DNA from: Danxiaibacter flavus
GTDB lineage: Bacteria; Bacteroidota; Bacteroidia; Chitinophagales; Chitinophagaceae
Assembly (NCBI RefSeq): GCF_041060425.1
Contig: NZ_JAULBC010000010.1
Location: forward strand, 124,001-188,000
DNA: 64,000 nucleotides
Direction of reading: 5' to 3'
Part shown: positions 25,025 through 33,186 of the stretch, piece by piece
How the letters are laid out: each line of letters starts with the position of its first letter
Position numbering within the stretch: position 1 is the first letter of the stretch
The notes under the pieces: generated by a model
What the model saw: the letters and a program-made list of their open reading frames with translations, nothing else
Told to the model about the DNA's origin: nothing
Database searches by the model: none
Program-made: the position numbers and the translations under genes

Positions 25025-25597
25025 ATGAACAGGAGAGACGCCTTATCACGTGTAGCGCTTTTATTGGGCGGTACTATTATTGGCGCTGAAGCCTTTTTAA
25101 GCGGATGTAAAAACACCGAAACAAAAGCCGGCGTACTTGATTTTTCTGCAAACAATATTGCTTTTTTGGATGAAGTGGGTGAAACCATTCTGCCTACAAC
25201 AGCTTCTTCGCCGGGCGCCAAAGCTGCTAAGATTGGTGAGTTTATGAAGACAATTGTTACAGATTGTTATCCGGAAAAGGATCAGAAAGTTTTTGCAGAT
25301 ACAGTTAACAAAATAAACGACGCGGCAAAGAAAAAATACAATAAAGACTTTATGTCTTTGGCCGCCAACGAAAAGCACGACCTGCTGGTTGAGTTGGATA
25401 AGGAAGCAAAAGATTACAACAAGAATAAGAAAGAAGGTGATCCCAATCATTATTTCGCGATGGTAAAACAGTTAACGCTGTGGGGCTACTTCACTTCTGA
25501 AGTAGGTGCTACAAAGGCATTGCGTTATGTACCGGTTCCCGGTAAATACGAAGGCTGTATCCCTTACAAAAAAGGTGATAAGGCCTGGGCGCTGTAA
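25025..25597 (+). CDS. Gluconate 2-dehydrogenase subunit 3 family protein, Tat-exported
   Basis: This 190-residue protein begins NRRDALSRVALLLGGTIIGAEAFLSGC, a twin-arginine signal followed by a possible lipobox cysteine. The body fits the gluconate 2-dehydrogenase subunit 3 family: FLDEVGETILPTTASSPGAKAAKIGEFMKTIV, then QLTLWGYFTSEVGATKAL and GKYEGCIPY. In the fructose, gluconate and glucoside dehydrogenase complexes the small subunit of this family carries the Tat signal and accompanies a GMC large subunit that has none. It probably plays that role for one or more of the four GMC proteins upstream. The start codon fits the Tat signal. Confidence 0.88.
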   Translation: MNRRDALSRVALLLGGTIIGAEAFLSGCKNTETKAGVLDFSANNIAFLDEVGETILPTTASSPGAKAAKIGEFMKTIVTDCYPEKDQKVFADTVNKINDAAKKKYNKDFMSLAANEKHDLLVELDKEAKDYNKNKKEGDPNHYFAMVKQLTLWGYFTSEVGATKALRYVPVPGKYEGCIPYKKGDKAWAL

Positions 25598-26245
25598 TTT
25601 TGCCACTAAGACGCAGAGGCGCAAAGAAGCACAAAGATTTTATAGGCCACAGAGGCACTGAAGCACTGAGATTTTTTCTGTGCTTCAGTGCTTCTGTGGC
25701 TATTTCTTTTGCATGATGATTTTTTTGACCACAGAGTTAAAGGAGTTTTTTTCACTGAGTTTCACAGTTGCTTAATCTCCTGTGCCCTCTGTGAAAAAAA
25801 CTCTTTTAACTCTGTGGTTTGTATTTCTCTTTCTCATTTCGACTCCGGCGTCGTCATGATTTCTTCATTTCAATTTTCCCCGCCTGAATGAAGTTAGTCG
25901 GGCAGGAAATGTCAATTGTCAATTAATTCCCATCTCTTTGTGCCCCTTCGAGTCCTTGGTGTCTTCGTGTTTTCTTCCTTTTTGGGGTTTTCAAATTAAA
26001 CTCCTACTTTTATTCCTCAAACCTATATGTAAAACGTTTTAACAGGCGTTTTATGCATGAGGAAGAATCACATTGTTTGTCACAGATTCTCCTCCTCTCA
26101 CCTATCTGAAACATCACCAGAAATCTTAGTGCGATTGAACGAGCGTGAACGCATGCGTCGTCTATGCGGCTGCATGTCTGTTTGATGATATTTTTTTGAT
26201 TAAGCAGTTTAATTAACCCTAATAAGAAAATTTAAAGTAAACGTT
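25598..26245. repeat. 648-bp gene-free region with two long CACAGAG hairpins
   Basis: Hairpin 1 has arms 25646-25666 and 25680-25700 (21 bp, one G-U pair, 13-nt loop). Hairpin 2 has arms 25728-25755 and 25791-25818 (28 bp, one G-U pair, 35-nt loop), beginning ACCACAGAGTTAAA. A relative of hairpin 2 lies at 49350-49451. Further CTTTGTG/CTTCGTG phrases occur at 25930-25972. The remaining 250 bp before the Gfo/Idh gene should hold its promoter, but I could not identify it. Confidence 0.75.
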
Positions 26246-27718
26246 ATGGCAAAAAAATCATCCCGTAGAAATTTCATTAGAAATACGGCTATGGCAGGCA
26301 TGGGCTTAACCATCGTCCCGGGCCTGGTAATGGGCAAGAAGTTCGGTTATACAGCACCGAGTGATAAGTTGAACATTGCCGGCATAGGCATCGGAGGAAT
26401 GGGCTTCGCGAATTTGAAGAATATGGAATCGGAGAACATTGTTGGCCTCTGCGATGTGGACTGGAAATACAGCGCCCGCGTATTTGATCATTTTCCCAAT
26501 GCAAAGAAGTACAAAGATTACAGGAGAATGTACGATGAGTTGGGTAAGTCAATCGATGCAGTGGTTGTTGCCACTGCAGATCATGCGCATGCAATGATTG
26601 CTGCAGATGCAATTACGCTTGGTAAACATACTTATGTTCAAAAACCACTTACGCATTCTGTATACGAATCACGCCTGTTGAATAAGCTCGCTGCGAAATA
26701 TAACGTCGCTACGTCCATGGGAAACCAGGGTTCATCCGGCGAAGGTGTGAGACAAATATGTGAGTACATCTGGAACGGCGGCATAGGAGTAGTAAAGAGA
26801 GTTGATTGTTTTACTGACAGACCTATCTGGCCGCAGGGATTATCGAGACCTGAAGGAAATGGTACTGTGCCAGCAGATCTGGATTGGGATCTGTTTATCG
26901 GACCAGCAGCGATGCGGCCTTATAATCCACTTTATACGCCATGGAACTGGCGCGGCTGGTGGGATTTTGGAACCGGCGCATTGGGTGATATGGCTTGTCA
27001 TATTCTTCATCCTGTTTTTAAAGCATTGGAATTGGGGCATCCAACCAAAGTACAGGGAAGTTCTACGATGTTATTGACAGAATGTGCGCCGAATGCAGAA
27101 ATGGTACGTTATGTATTTCCTCAGCGTAAGTCTTCTCACAAAGTAAAATTGCCGGAAGTTGAAGTATTCTGGTATGATGGTGGAATTAAACCCGTACGTC
27201 CTGAAGGAATGCCAACAGGAAAAGATCTGAATGACAATGGCGGTGCATGTATTTTTTATGGCAGCAAGGACACATTGATTTGCGGATGCTATGGCATGAA
27301 TCCCTGGCTTATTTCGGGCAAATCGTTAGACGCGCCAAAAACATTGCGCCGTGTTACAACAAGTCATGAAATGGATTGGGTAAGAGCTTGTAAAGAAAGC
27401 GCGGCCAATCGCGTTCCGACTGCATCTCCGTTCAGCGAGGCGGGTCCGTTGAATGAAATGGTGGTTATGGGCGTATTGGCTGTTCGTTTGCAGGAGCTAA
27501 ACCGCGAATTGTTATGGGATGGAGAAAACATGCAGTTTACCAATATCTCTGATGATGATAAAATTCAGATCATTATCAAGGATGGATTTAAAATTCATGA
27601 TGGGCACCCCACTTTTGATAAATCAAAAACTGATCCCATCTCAGCCAAACAGTTTGCTCAGGAACTGATTAAACATACTTACCGTTCCGGATGGACACTA
27701 CCCGAAATGCCTCGTTAG
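26246..27718 (+). CDS. Tat-exported Gfo/Idh/MocA-family oxidoreductase
   Basis: This 490-residue protein has a twin-arginine signal (SSRRNFIRNTAMAGMGLTIVPG). The Rossmann domain reads LNIAGIGIGGMGFANL with VVVATADHAHAMIA, and the catalytic-site lysine is in TYVQKPLTHSVYESRLL. The long C-terminal domain has NWRGWWDFGTGALGDMACH, typical of the secreted Bacteroidetes subgroup that is often encoded next to DUF1080 proteins. That context recurs here: the DUF1080 gene at 27745 follows with a 26-bp gap, so the two form an operon. If exported folded with bound NAD(H), it would act on periplasmic keto-glycosides. It has a paralogue at 36819. Confidence 0.9.
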   Translation: MAKKSSRRNFIRNTAMAGMGLTIVPGLVMGKKFGYTAPSDKLNIAGIGIGGMGFANLKNMESENIVGLCDVDWKYSARVFDHFPNAKKYKDYRRMYDELGKSIDAVVVATADHAHAMIAADAITLGKHTYVQKPLTHSVYESRLLNKLAAKYNVATSMGNQGSSGEGVRQICEYIWNGGIGVVKRVDCFTDRPIWPQGLSRPEGNGTVPADLDWDLFIGPAAMRPYNPLYTPWNWRGWWDFGTGALGDMACHILHPVFKALELGHPTKVQGSSTMLLTECAPNAEMVRYVFPQRKSSHKVKLPEVEVFWYDGGIKPVRPEGMPTGKDLNDNGGACIFYGSKDTLICGCYGMNPWLISGKSLDAPKTLRRVTTSHEMDWVRACKESAANRVPTASPFSEAGPLNEMVVMGVLAVRLQELNRELLWDGENMQFTNISDDDKIQIIIKDGFKIHDGHPTFDKSKTDPISAKQFAQELIKHTYRSGWTLPEMPR

Positions 27719-27744
27719 TTTTAACCTTACAAATAAGTAAAGCA

Positions 27745-28542
27745 ATGAAAAAAATTATTAGATCGTTCGCATTATTTGCAACCGCCGGTACTTTGTTTGC
27801 TTCATGTGAAGGCGGATTTCTTTCTGGCGGAAAAAAAGATTCAACAGACGTAAAAAAAGATACTATGTCAAATACCTCATCAGTGCAATCTGATAGCGGC
27901 TGGATTACCCTGTTCGATGGAACCTCACTCAAGGGTTGGCGTGGTTATGGCCGGCAGGATGTTCCCAAAGCATGGTCAATTGACAATGGCGCCATTAAAA
28001 TCAGCGGTTCCGGTGCCGGAGAAGCAGGCAGTAAAGATGGCGGTGACCTGATCTTCGATCGCAAATTCAAAAACTTTGAATTGACATTCGAATATAAGGT
28101 TGCGAAGGGCGGCAACAGTGGTGTATTTTACCTGGCGCAGGAAGTTCCCAATGAGCCCATCTGGAAGTCCTCTCCGGAATACCAGGTGCTGGACAATGAC
28201 AACCATCCCGACGCAAAACTTGGAAAGAACGGCAACCGCAAATCTGCATCGTTATATGATTTGATCCCGGCCAATCCACAAAATGCAAAACCAGCAGGAG
28301 AATGGAACACCGGCGGAATTATGGTGTACAAAGGCACCGTGGTTCATAAACAGAATGATGCAAATGTGGTGGAATATCATTTGTGGACGCCCGATTGGGA
28401 AAAAATGATCGAAAACAGCAAATTCAAAGGCTGGCCCAATTTCATCAAAGCCGGCGGCGATGCACACGAGGGCTACATCGGATTACAGGACCATGGAGAT
28501 GATATCTGGTTTAGAAATATTAAGATCAAAGTATTGGATTAG
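27745..28542 (+). CDS. DUF1080 (3-keto-disaccharide hydrolase family) lipoprotein
   Basis: This 265-residue protein has a lipoprotein signal (FALFATAGTLFASC) and a Ser/Asp/Lys-rich linker, followed by one DUF1080 domain: WITLFDGTSLKGWRGYGRQ, KNFELTFEYKVAKGGNSG, SPEYQVLDNDNHPDAK, GYIGLQDHGDDIWFRNIKI. The frame is open upstream to 27691, but the ATG at 27745 gives the clean lipoprotein signal. It is in an operon with the Gfo/Idh gene before it, and a GC-rich hairpin with a T tract follows. This pairing, oxidoreductase then DUF1080, is typical of 3-keto-glycoside pathways. Confidence 0.88.
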   Translation: MKKIIRSFALFATAGTLFASCEGGFLSGGKKDSTDVKKDTMSNTSSVQSDSGWITLFDGTSLKGWRGYGRQDVPKAWSIDNGAIKISGSGAGEAGSKDGGDLIFDRKFKNFELTFEYKVAKGGNSGVFYLAQEVPNEPIWKSSPEYQVLDNDNHPDAKLGKNGNRKSASLYDLIPANPQNAKPAGEWNTGGIMVYKGTVVHKQNDANVVEYHLWTPDWEKMIENSKFKGWPNFIKAGGDAHEGYIGLQDHGDDIWFRNIKIKVLD

Positions 28543-28560
28543 TTTGTGCATGTTTAAATA

Positions 28561-28593
28561 AGGCCGTTTCGCCGAGGCGGGGCGGCTTTTTTA
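28561..28593 (+). terminator. Terminator after the Gfo/Idh-DUF1080 operon
   Basis: A GC-rich imperfect stem (GCCG...CGCC / GGCG...CGGC) is followed by TTTTTT. Confidence 0.65.
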
Positions 28594-28651
28594 GTCTGTA
28601 GGACGACCTATTTCAATTAATTCATTTTTTAACCGATCGAACGAGTTGGTT

Positions 28652-28928
28652 GGTTAATGTCCTACGGACAATGAAAAACATATCATCGGATTTTCTATTG
28701 AGCTTAATGCCCTACGGGCAGGGCTGTTCTAATTCAAGCAGATTTAGTTAGTTCAAGCGGATATGGGTTTCATCAATGTGATGAGAGAAAATAAATGTGC
28801 GAAAATCAAATTTTTAGTCTTTGCAATGAATGCACAGAGAGCTAATATCCCAGGGAATTTAGTCCGTAGGACTTCAAGCTCAATAGAAAAATCCAGCAAC
28901 GGCAACTTTTGCCCGTAGGGCATTAACC
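28652..28928. repeat. 275-bp palindrome-ended unit 1 (IS200-associated)
   Basis: The left end is GGTTAATGTCCTACGGACA (28652-28670) followed by a second palindrome TGCCCTACGGGCA (up to 28720). The right end mirrors it: AGTCCGTAGGACT (28861 on) then TGCCCGTAGGGCATTAACC (28910-28928). The outer and inner ends are inverse complements of each other with small changes, including CTATTGAGCTT / AAGCTCAATAG. There is no open frame, so it is a non-autonomous element. Confidence 0.85.
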
Positions 28929-29003
28929 TGCTTACCATGGTAAGGGCATGCATCACGACTTATTTTAAATAATTCATTTTTTAATTGATAGAACAAATTT
29001 GCT

Positions 29004-29280
29004 GGTTAATGTCCTACGGACAAAGGAAGACCATATGGGCTGGTTTTCTATTGAGCTTAATGCCCTACGGGCAAGGCTGTTCAAATTCAAGCAGTTTTAG
29101 TCAGTTCAAGCGGATATGGGTTTCATAAATGTGATGAGAGAAAATAAATGTGCGAAAATCAAATTGTTAGTCTTTGCAATGAATGCACAGAGAGCTTGTA
29201 TCCCAGGGAATTTAGACCGAGGACTTCAAGCTCAATAGAAAAATCCGGCAACGGCAATTTATGCCCGTAGGGCATTAACC
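29004..29280. repeat. 275-bp palindrome-ended unit 2 (IS200-associated)
   Basis: This is a near copy of unit 1 with the same ends and the same interior (GTGATGAGAGAAAATAAATG, TTTGCAATGAATGCACAGAG). One inner palindrome is damaged (AGACCGAGGACTT). It ends 13 bp before the transposase start codon. Confidence 0.85.
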
Positions 29281-29293
29281 CTAAAAACTTTAT

Positions 29294-29755
29294 ATGGCAA
29301 ACACCTACACTCAGATTTATGTTCATTTTGTATTTGCTGTTCAATGCAGGACGAATTGCATAGGCAATCATTGGAAGAAAGATTTATACCAGTATATCGC
29401 CGCAATAATCCAGCAACACAAACACATTTTATATGTGATAAATGGCATGCCTGATCATGTTCATATTTTGGTAAGTATGCATGCCTCGCAATCTCCATCT
29501 GAATTAATATATCACATAAAGCGCAGCTCTTCTTTATGGATTAACGAAAACAAACTTGTCCCTGGGAAATTTTCCTGGCAGGATGGGTTTGGCGCGTTTA
29601 CTTACGGGAAGTCACAAATTCCGAATGTTATTTCTTATATCGAAAACCAGGAGGCGCATCATAAGAAACTCAATTTTAAACAGGAGTATATAGCGTTTTT
29701 GAAGGCTTTTGGAATAGATTATGACGAGCGTTATATATTTAAAATGGACGAGTAA
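29294..29755 (+). CDS. IS200/IS605-type Y1 transposase (TnpA)
   Basis: This 153-residue protein has the full single-strand transposase layout: an N-terminal YTQIYVHFVFAVQ strand, the HUH metal motif PDHVHILV (His55, His57), KRSSSLWINE, FSWQDGFGAFTYGKSQ, and the nucleophilic Tyr115 in SYIENQEAHHKK. The length is that of intact IS200 transposases. It lies exactly between two palindrome-ended 275-bp units: unit 2 ends 13 bp before the start and unit 3 begins 4 bp after the stop. The units rather than classical IS200 ends are probably its substrates. It looks functional. Confidence 0.92.
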   Translation: MANTYTQIYVHFVFAVQCRTNCIGNHWKKDLYQYIAAIIQQHKHILYVINGMPDHVHILVSMHASQSPSELIYHIKRSSSLWINENKLVPGKFSWQDGFGAFTYGKSQIPNVISYIENQEAHHKKLNFKQEYIAFLKAFGIDYDERYIFKMDE

Positions 29756-29758
29756 ATA

Positions 29759-30031
29759 GGTTAATGTCCTACGGACAACGGATCGTTTCGGTGTTTGGGT
29801 TCTATTGAGCTTAATGCCCTACGGGCAATGCTATTCAAATTCTAACAGTTGTAAATGATTCAAACGGTAATAAATTTTATTTAATCTGACAAAGGTAGAT
29901 TTGACACTAAAAATTTCACAGGTCGGAATAAATATAGAAAAAGCCAGTATTGTTAGCGACTTAGTCCGTAGGACTTTAAGCTCAATAGAAACTTGCGACG
30001 GCCGCTCTCTCGTTGCCCATAGGCATTAACC
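29759..30031. repeat. 275-bp palindrome-ended unit 3 (IS200-associated)
   Basis: It begins with GGTTAATGTCCTACGGACA 4 bp after the transposase stop codon and ends with a slightly damaged right end (TGCCCATAGGCATTAACC). The interior differs from units 1 and 2 (TAAATGATTCAAACGG, ATCTGACAAAGG) but the ends and inner palindromes match. Confidence 0.85.
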
Positions 30032-30074
30032 TTTAAGACTAATTCATTTTTAAATCGACAAAGTGGGGTTGGCA

Positions 30075-30349
30075 GGTTAATGTCCTACGGACAACGAAAA
30101 GCCTTATCAACGGTCCTTCTATTGAGCTTAATGCCCTACGGGCAATGCTATTCAAATTCTAACAGTTGTAAATGATTCAAACGGTAATAAATTTTATTTA
30201 ATCTGACAAAGGTAGATTTGACACTAAAAATTTCACAGGTCGGAATAAATATAGAAAAAGCCAGTATTGTTAGCGACTTAGTCCGTAGGACTTTAAGCTC
30301 AATAGAAACTTGCGAGGGCCGCTCTCTCGTTGCCCGTAGGGCATTAACC
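30075..30349. repeat. 275-bp palindrome-ended unit 4 plus solo left end
   Basis: This is a near copy of unit 3 with an intact right end. A 43-bp spacer holding TAATTCATTTTTAAATCG separates it from unit 3. The same spacer text follows it and leads to a lone left end, GGTTAATGTTCTACGG, at 30392. The rest of the region to 30731 shows nothing identifiable apart from a presumed promoter for the next gene. Confidence 0.85.
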
Positions 30350-30731
30350 TTTAAGACTAATTCATTTTTAAATCGACAAAGAGAGGTGGCAGGTTAATGT
30401 TCTACGGAAATGGAAAGCCTTTTATTCCACATCAATTTTGTAGATGTTGTCACTTGTTTAGAATACGAAATTTACTGTGTGAGGTAATACTTACATTTTC
30501 TTATATGTCTTATATGGTTCGGTTTTATTAAACATCATTTTTCTTGAATGTTTTTTAAATTCAGGTCAGGTGTCTTCACCTTTTTGTTTCAAAACATCAC
30601 CCAATCTCAATCACATAAAAAATGTACTTTTAACCTTTATAAAACACCAAACATTATTTTGCATTGTTTGCCACCGGCATGATTTGCCGTTGTTCATCAA
30701 TAATCAGAGATCAAATAAAAAATAACCAACT

Positions 30732-31595
30732 ATGTCATCATTTAACAGAAGGCAATTTTTGCAAGCTACCGGTTTGTTCGCGGCTGGTGCAGCACTATCA
30801 AAAAACGTATTGGCGGCATCGCCCAAAAAATTGAAAGATTTCGGTTTACAGCTGTATACATTGAGAGATGTATTGCCTAAAGATCCAAAAGGTATTTTAA
30901 AACAAGTTGCTGAATTTGGCTACACACAAGCTGAAGGTTATGAAGGTCCGCAGGGAATGTTCTGGGGAATGACTCCTTCAGACTTCAAAAAATATATGGA
31001 TGATCTGAATTTGAAATTTGTTTCAAGCCATTGCGACATCAGCAAAGATTTTGAAAAGAAAGCAGCAGATGCAGCTTCAATAGGTATGAAATACCTGATC
31101 TGTCCTTACAAAGGCCCTCAGAAAGGCATTGATGATTTCAAACGCTTTGCAGATGAATTCAATGCAAAAGGCGAAATCTGTAAAAAGAATGGCATCCGCT
31201 TCGCTTATCACAACCACGGATATTCTTTCCAGACGTTAGACGGTCAAATTCCACAGGATGTTATGATGGATAACACAAACCCGGACACCGTTGATTTTGA
31301 AATGGACATGTACTGGGTAATTACAGGCGGCGCAGATATTAATGCCTACCTGAAAAAATACGGCAAACGCTGGAGACTCTGCCACGTAAAAGACAGGAAG
31401 AAAGGTGCTGATCCTAAAGATGCAGATGCATCATGCATATTAGGGCAGGGACAAATTGATTACCCAACTATTCTTACTGCTGCTAAAAAGTCTGGCGTTG
31501 AATATTTTATTGTTGAACAGGAACGCTATGACAACAGCACGTCTTTAGAAAGTGCTAAGGCTGATGCAGCTTATATGAAGAATCTAAGCATCTAA
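30732..31595 (+). CDS. Tat-exported sugar isomerase/epimerase-like TIM barrel
   Basis: This 287-residue protein has a twin-arginine signal (FNRRQFLQATGLFAAGAALS, cleavage near LAA). The barrel reads FGLQLYTLRDVLPKDPKGILKQVAEFGYTQAEGYEG, RFAYHNHGYSF, VDFEMDMYWVITGGAD, RLCHVKDRKKG, GQGQIDYPTI and YFIVEQERYD. These segments supply the Glu, Asp, His and Glu metal ligands of the xylose-isomerase-like superfamily. It is the third such gene in the region and the second with an export signal. Its own terminator follows, so it is a single-gene unit. The substrate is unknown. Confidence 0.85.
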   Translation: MSSFNRRQFLQATGLFAAGAALSKNVLAASPKKLKDFGLQLYTLRDVLPKDPKGILKQVAEFGYTQAEGYEGPQGMFWGMTPSDFKKYMDDLNLKFVSSHCDISKDFEKKAADAASIGMKYLICPYKGPQKGIDDFKRFADEFNAKGEICKKNGIRFAYHNHGYSFQTLDGQIPQDVMMDNTNPDTVDFEMDMYWVITGGADINAYLKKYGKRWRLCHVKDRKKGADPKDADASCILGQGQIDYPTILTAAKKSGVEYFIVEQERYDNSTSLESAKADAAYMKNLSI

Positions 31596-31610
31596 AAAAT
31601 TATAGCAATA

Positions 31611-31647
31611 AAAAAGCTGCCTCGTTCTGTATGAGGCAGCTTTTTTT
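31611..31647 (+). terminator. Terminator after the TIM-barrel gene
   Basis: A strong stem (AAAAAGCTGCCTC / GAGGCAGCTTTTT) with a 9-nt loop and a T tract. Confidence 0.9.
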
Positions 31648-31730
31648 GTATGCGCTTACTCCCTTCACTACTGTCTCCAATATCTCTAAAATCGTAAACC
31701 GCCTAAAATACTTTCGGTATTGACAACAGG

Positions 31731-31773
31731 GTACGTACATCGTACATCGTATATCGTACATCATACATCATAT
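31731..31773. repeat. GTACATC heptamer array
   Basis: About six 7-bp words of the GTACATC type in a row, ending 6 bp before a TATCTTTG box (31780-31787) that lies 4 nt upstream of the next start codon. Confidence 0.8.
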
Positions 31774-31779
31774 TCGGTT

Positions 31780-31787
31780 TATCTTTG
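31780..31787 (+). promoter_or_regulatory. -7 box (TATCTTTG) close to the start codon
   Basis: A perfect TAnnTTTG match 4 nt before ATG 31792. This would make the transcript leaderless or nearly so. No clear -33 element is seen; the heptamer array occupies its place. Confidence 0.45.
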
Positions 31788-31791
31788 CGGT

Positions 31792-32586
31792 ATGGATGAA
31801 ACAAAAAAGCTCAGGGATTTTCTTAACAAAAAAGTGGAGGAATACGACAGGCCGCAGTTCATCAAGGATGATCCTATTTGCATCCCGCACATGTTTACGA
31901 AAAAGCAGGATATTGAGGTCGCAGGTTTTTTTGCATCCATTTTCGCCTGGGGAAATCGCACCATCATTATCAATAAGTCAAAAGAATTAATGAGGCTGAT
32001 GGATAATGCGCCACACGATTTTATACTTCAGCATACGGAGTCGGATTTAAAGAAATTATTACATTTCAAACATCGCACTTTCAACACGACAGATCTTTTA
32101 TATTTTGTCGAGTTTTTAGCGCATCATTACCAACAACATGAAAGCCTGGAATCTGCCTTCTTAATGTATGCGGACAAAATTGCACCTCAAAAAGGTGGCG
32201 GGATGGCGGAAGCAATGCTTATTTCATTTCATCATTATTTCTTTTCGCTTGAATTTGTGCCGCCCAGAACGCGAAAACATATTGCAACTCCGGAGAAGAA
32301 CAGTAACTGTAAAAGGCTGAATATGTTTTTACGGTGGATGGTTCGACGTGACAATAATGGCGTGGATTTTGGTATCTGGGAGAATATAGATCCTTCAGTT
32401 TTGATTTGCCCGGTAGATCTGCATGTGGCGCGTGTGGCAAAAAGATTTAATTTATTACAGCAAAAACAAATCAACTGGCCCGCCGCAGTGGAATTAACAC
32501 AATACCTGAGACAGCTTGATCCTTTGGATCCCGTAAAATATGATTTTGCTTTATTCGGATTGGGTGTGATTGAGAAGTATGTTTAA
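31792..32586 (+). CDS. TIGR02757 (DUF2400) family protein
   Basis: This 264-residue protein fits the TIGR02757 family: EVAGFFASIFAWGNRTIIINKSKELM, DFILQHTESDLKKLLHFKHRTFNTTDLLYF, KRLNMFLRWMVRRDNNGVDFGIW, LICPVDLHVARVAKR and LDPLDPVKYDFALFGLGV. The family has helix-hairpin-helix-like DNA glycosylase features, but no activity is established. The frame is open upstream to 31720 through the heptamer array, but the ATG at 31792 starts the conserved part and follows a -7 box. It is cytoplasmic and unrelated to its neighbours. Confidence 0.85.
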   Translation: MDETKKLRDFLNKKVEEYDRPQFIKDDPICIPHMFTKKQDIEVAGFFASIFAWGNRTIIINKSKELMRLMDNAPHDFILQHTESDLKKLLHFKHRTFNTTDLLYFVEFLAHHYQQHESLESAFLMYADKIAPQKGGGMAEAMLISFHHYFFSLEFVPPRTRKHIATPEKNSNCKRLNMFLRWMVRRDNNGVDFGIWENIDPSVLICPVDLHVARVAKRFNLLQQKQINWPAAVELTQYLRQLDPLDPVKYDFALFGLGVIEKYV

Positions 32587-32664
32587 TTACTGTAAAATTG
32601 AAAATGGAGAATTGAAAATGCACATAGTGTACACTTTACTTTTTCTATATTTAAACTTTATTGT

Positions 32665-33135
32665 ATGAAAATTTCTGAAGCCATTGCACAACATATATTG
32701 GAGCTTTATTTTGGTAATAACTGGACTGATGTAAACGTTCGGGAAACTTTGCAGGATGTAACATTGAAAGAGGCAATTACGAAGACAAAAGCATCGCCTA
32801 ATACCATAGCTTCCCTTGTGCATCATATAACATTTTATAACAAGATCATATTGGATCGGCTGCATGGAAAAAATCCTTCAATCGACGAAATAAACGGGTA
32901 TAATCTTCCTCCATTGGAAAATGACGCAGCATGGGAACTGTTGAAAGAAAATAATCTTGAAAGCGCGCAGGAACTGGCCGATGCAGTAAGACTAATTGCA
33001 GACGATACACTGCAGGAACCTATCGTTGAAGATAATTCATCAAAATATAAAAGTCTGCACGGCGTAACAGAACATGGCTATTATCATCTTGGCCAGATTG
33101 TTATTCTAAAGAAATTGATCCGCTCAGGCAACTAA
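32665..33135 (+). CDS. DinB-like family protein
   Basis: This 156-residue protein is predicted all-helical. The His residues in LVHHITFYNKIIL and HGVTEHGYYHLGQIVIL match the metal-binding triad of the DinB/YfiT four-helix superfamily. Members include thiol transferases and many proteins of unknown function. It is cytoplasmic, and the gene lies 79 bp after the TIGR02757 gene. Confidence 0.75.
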   Translation: MKISEAIAQHILELYFGNNWTDVNVRETLQDVTLKEAITKTKASPNTIASLVHHITFYNKIILDRLHGKNPSIDEINGYNLPPLENDAAWELLKENNLESAQELADAVRLIADDTLQEPIVEDNSSKYKSLHGVTEHGYYHLGQIVILKKLIRSGN

Positions 33136-33186
33136 ACAGCCAATTTCGATAAAAGATAACCAGGATTATTGCTTCACAGAATTCGT

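Noticed and set aside
28620..30420. Regularly spaced palindromic repeats that could be read as a CRISPR array
   Set aside because: Units are about 275 bp with nested inverted ends and share interiors; there are no short unique spacers and no cas genes. They flank an IS200-type transposase instead.
31720..31791. Longer N-terminus for the TIGR02757 protein
   Set aside because: The added codons are a translated heptamer array (repetitive His/Thr/Tyr/Ser text) and lie upstream of the -7 box.
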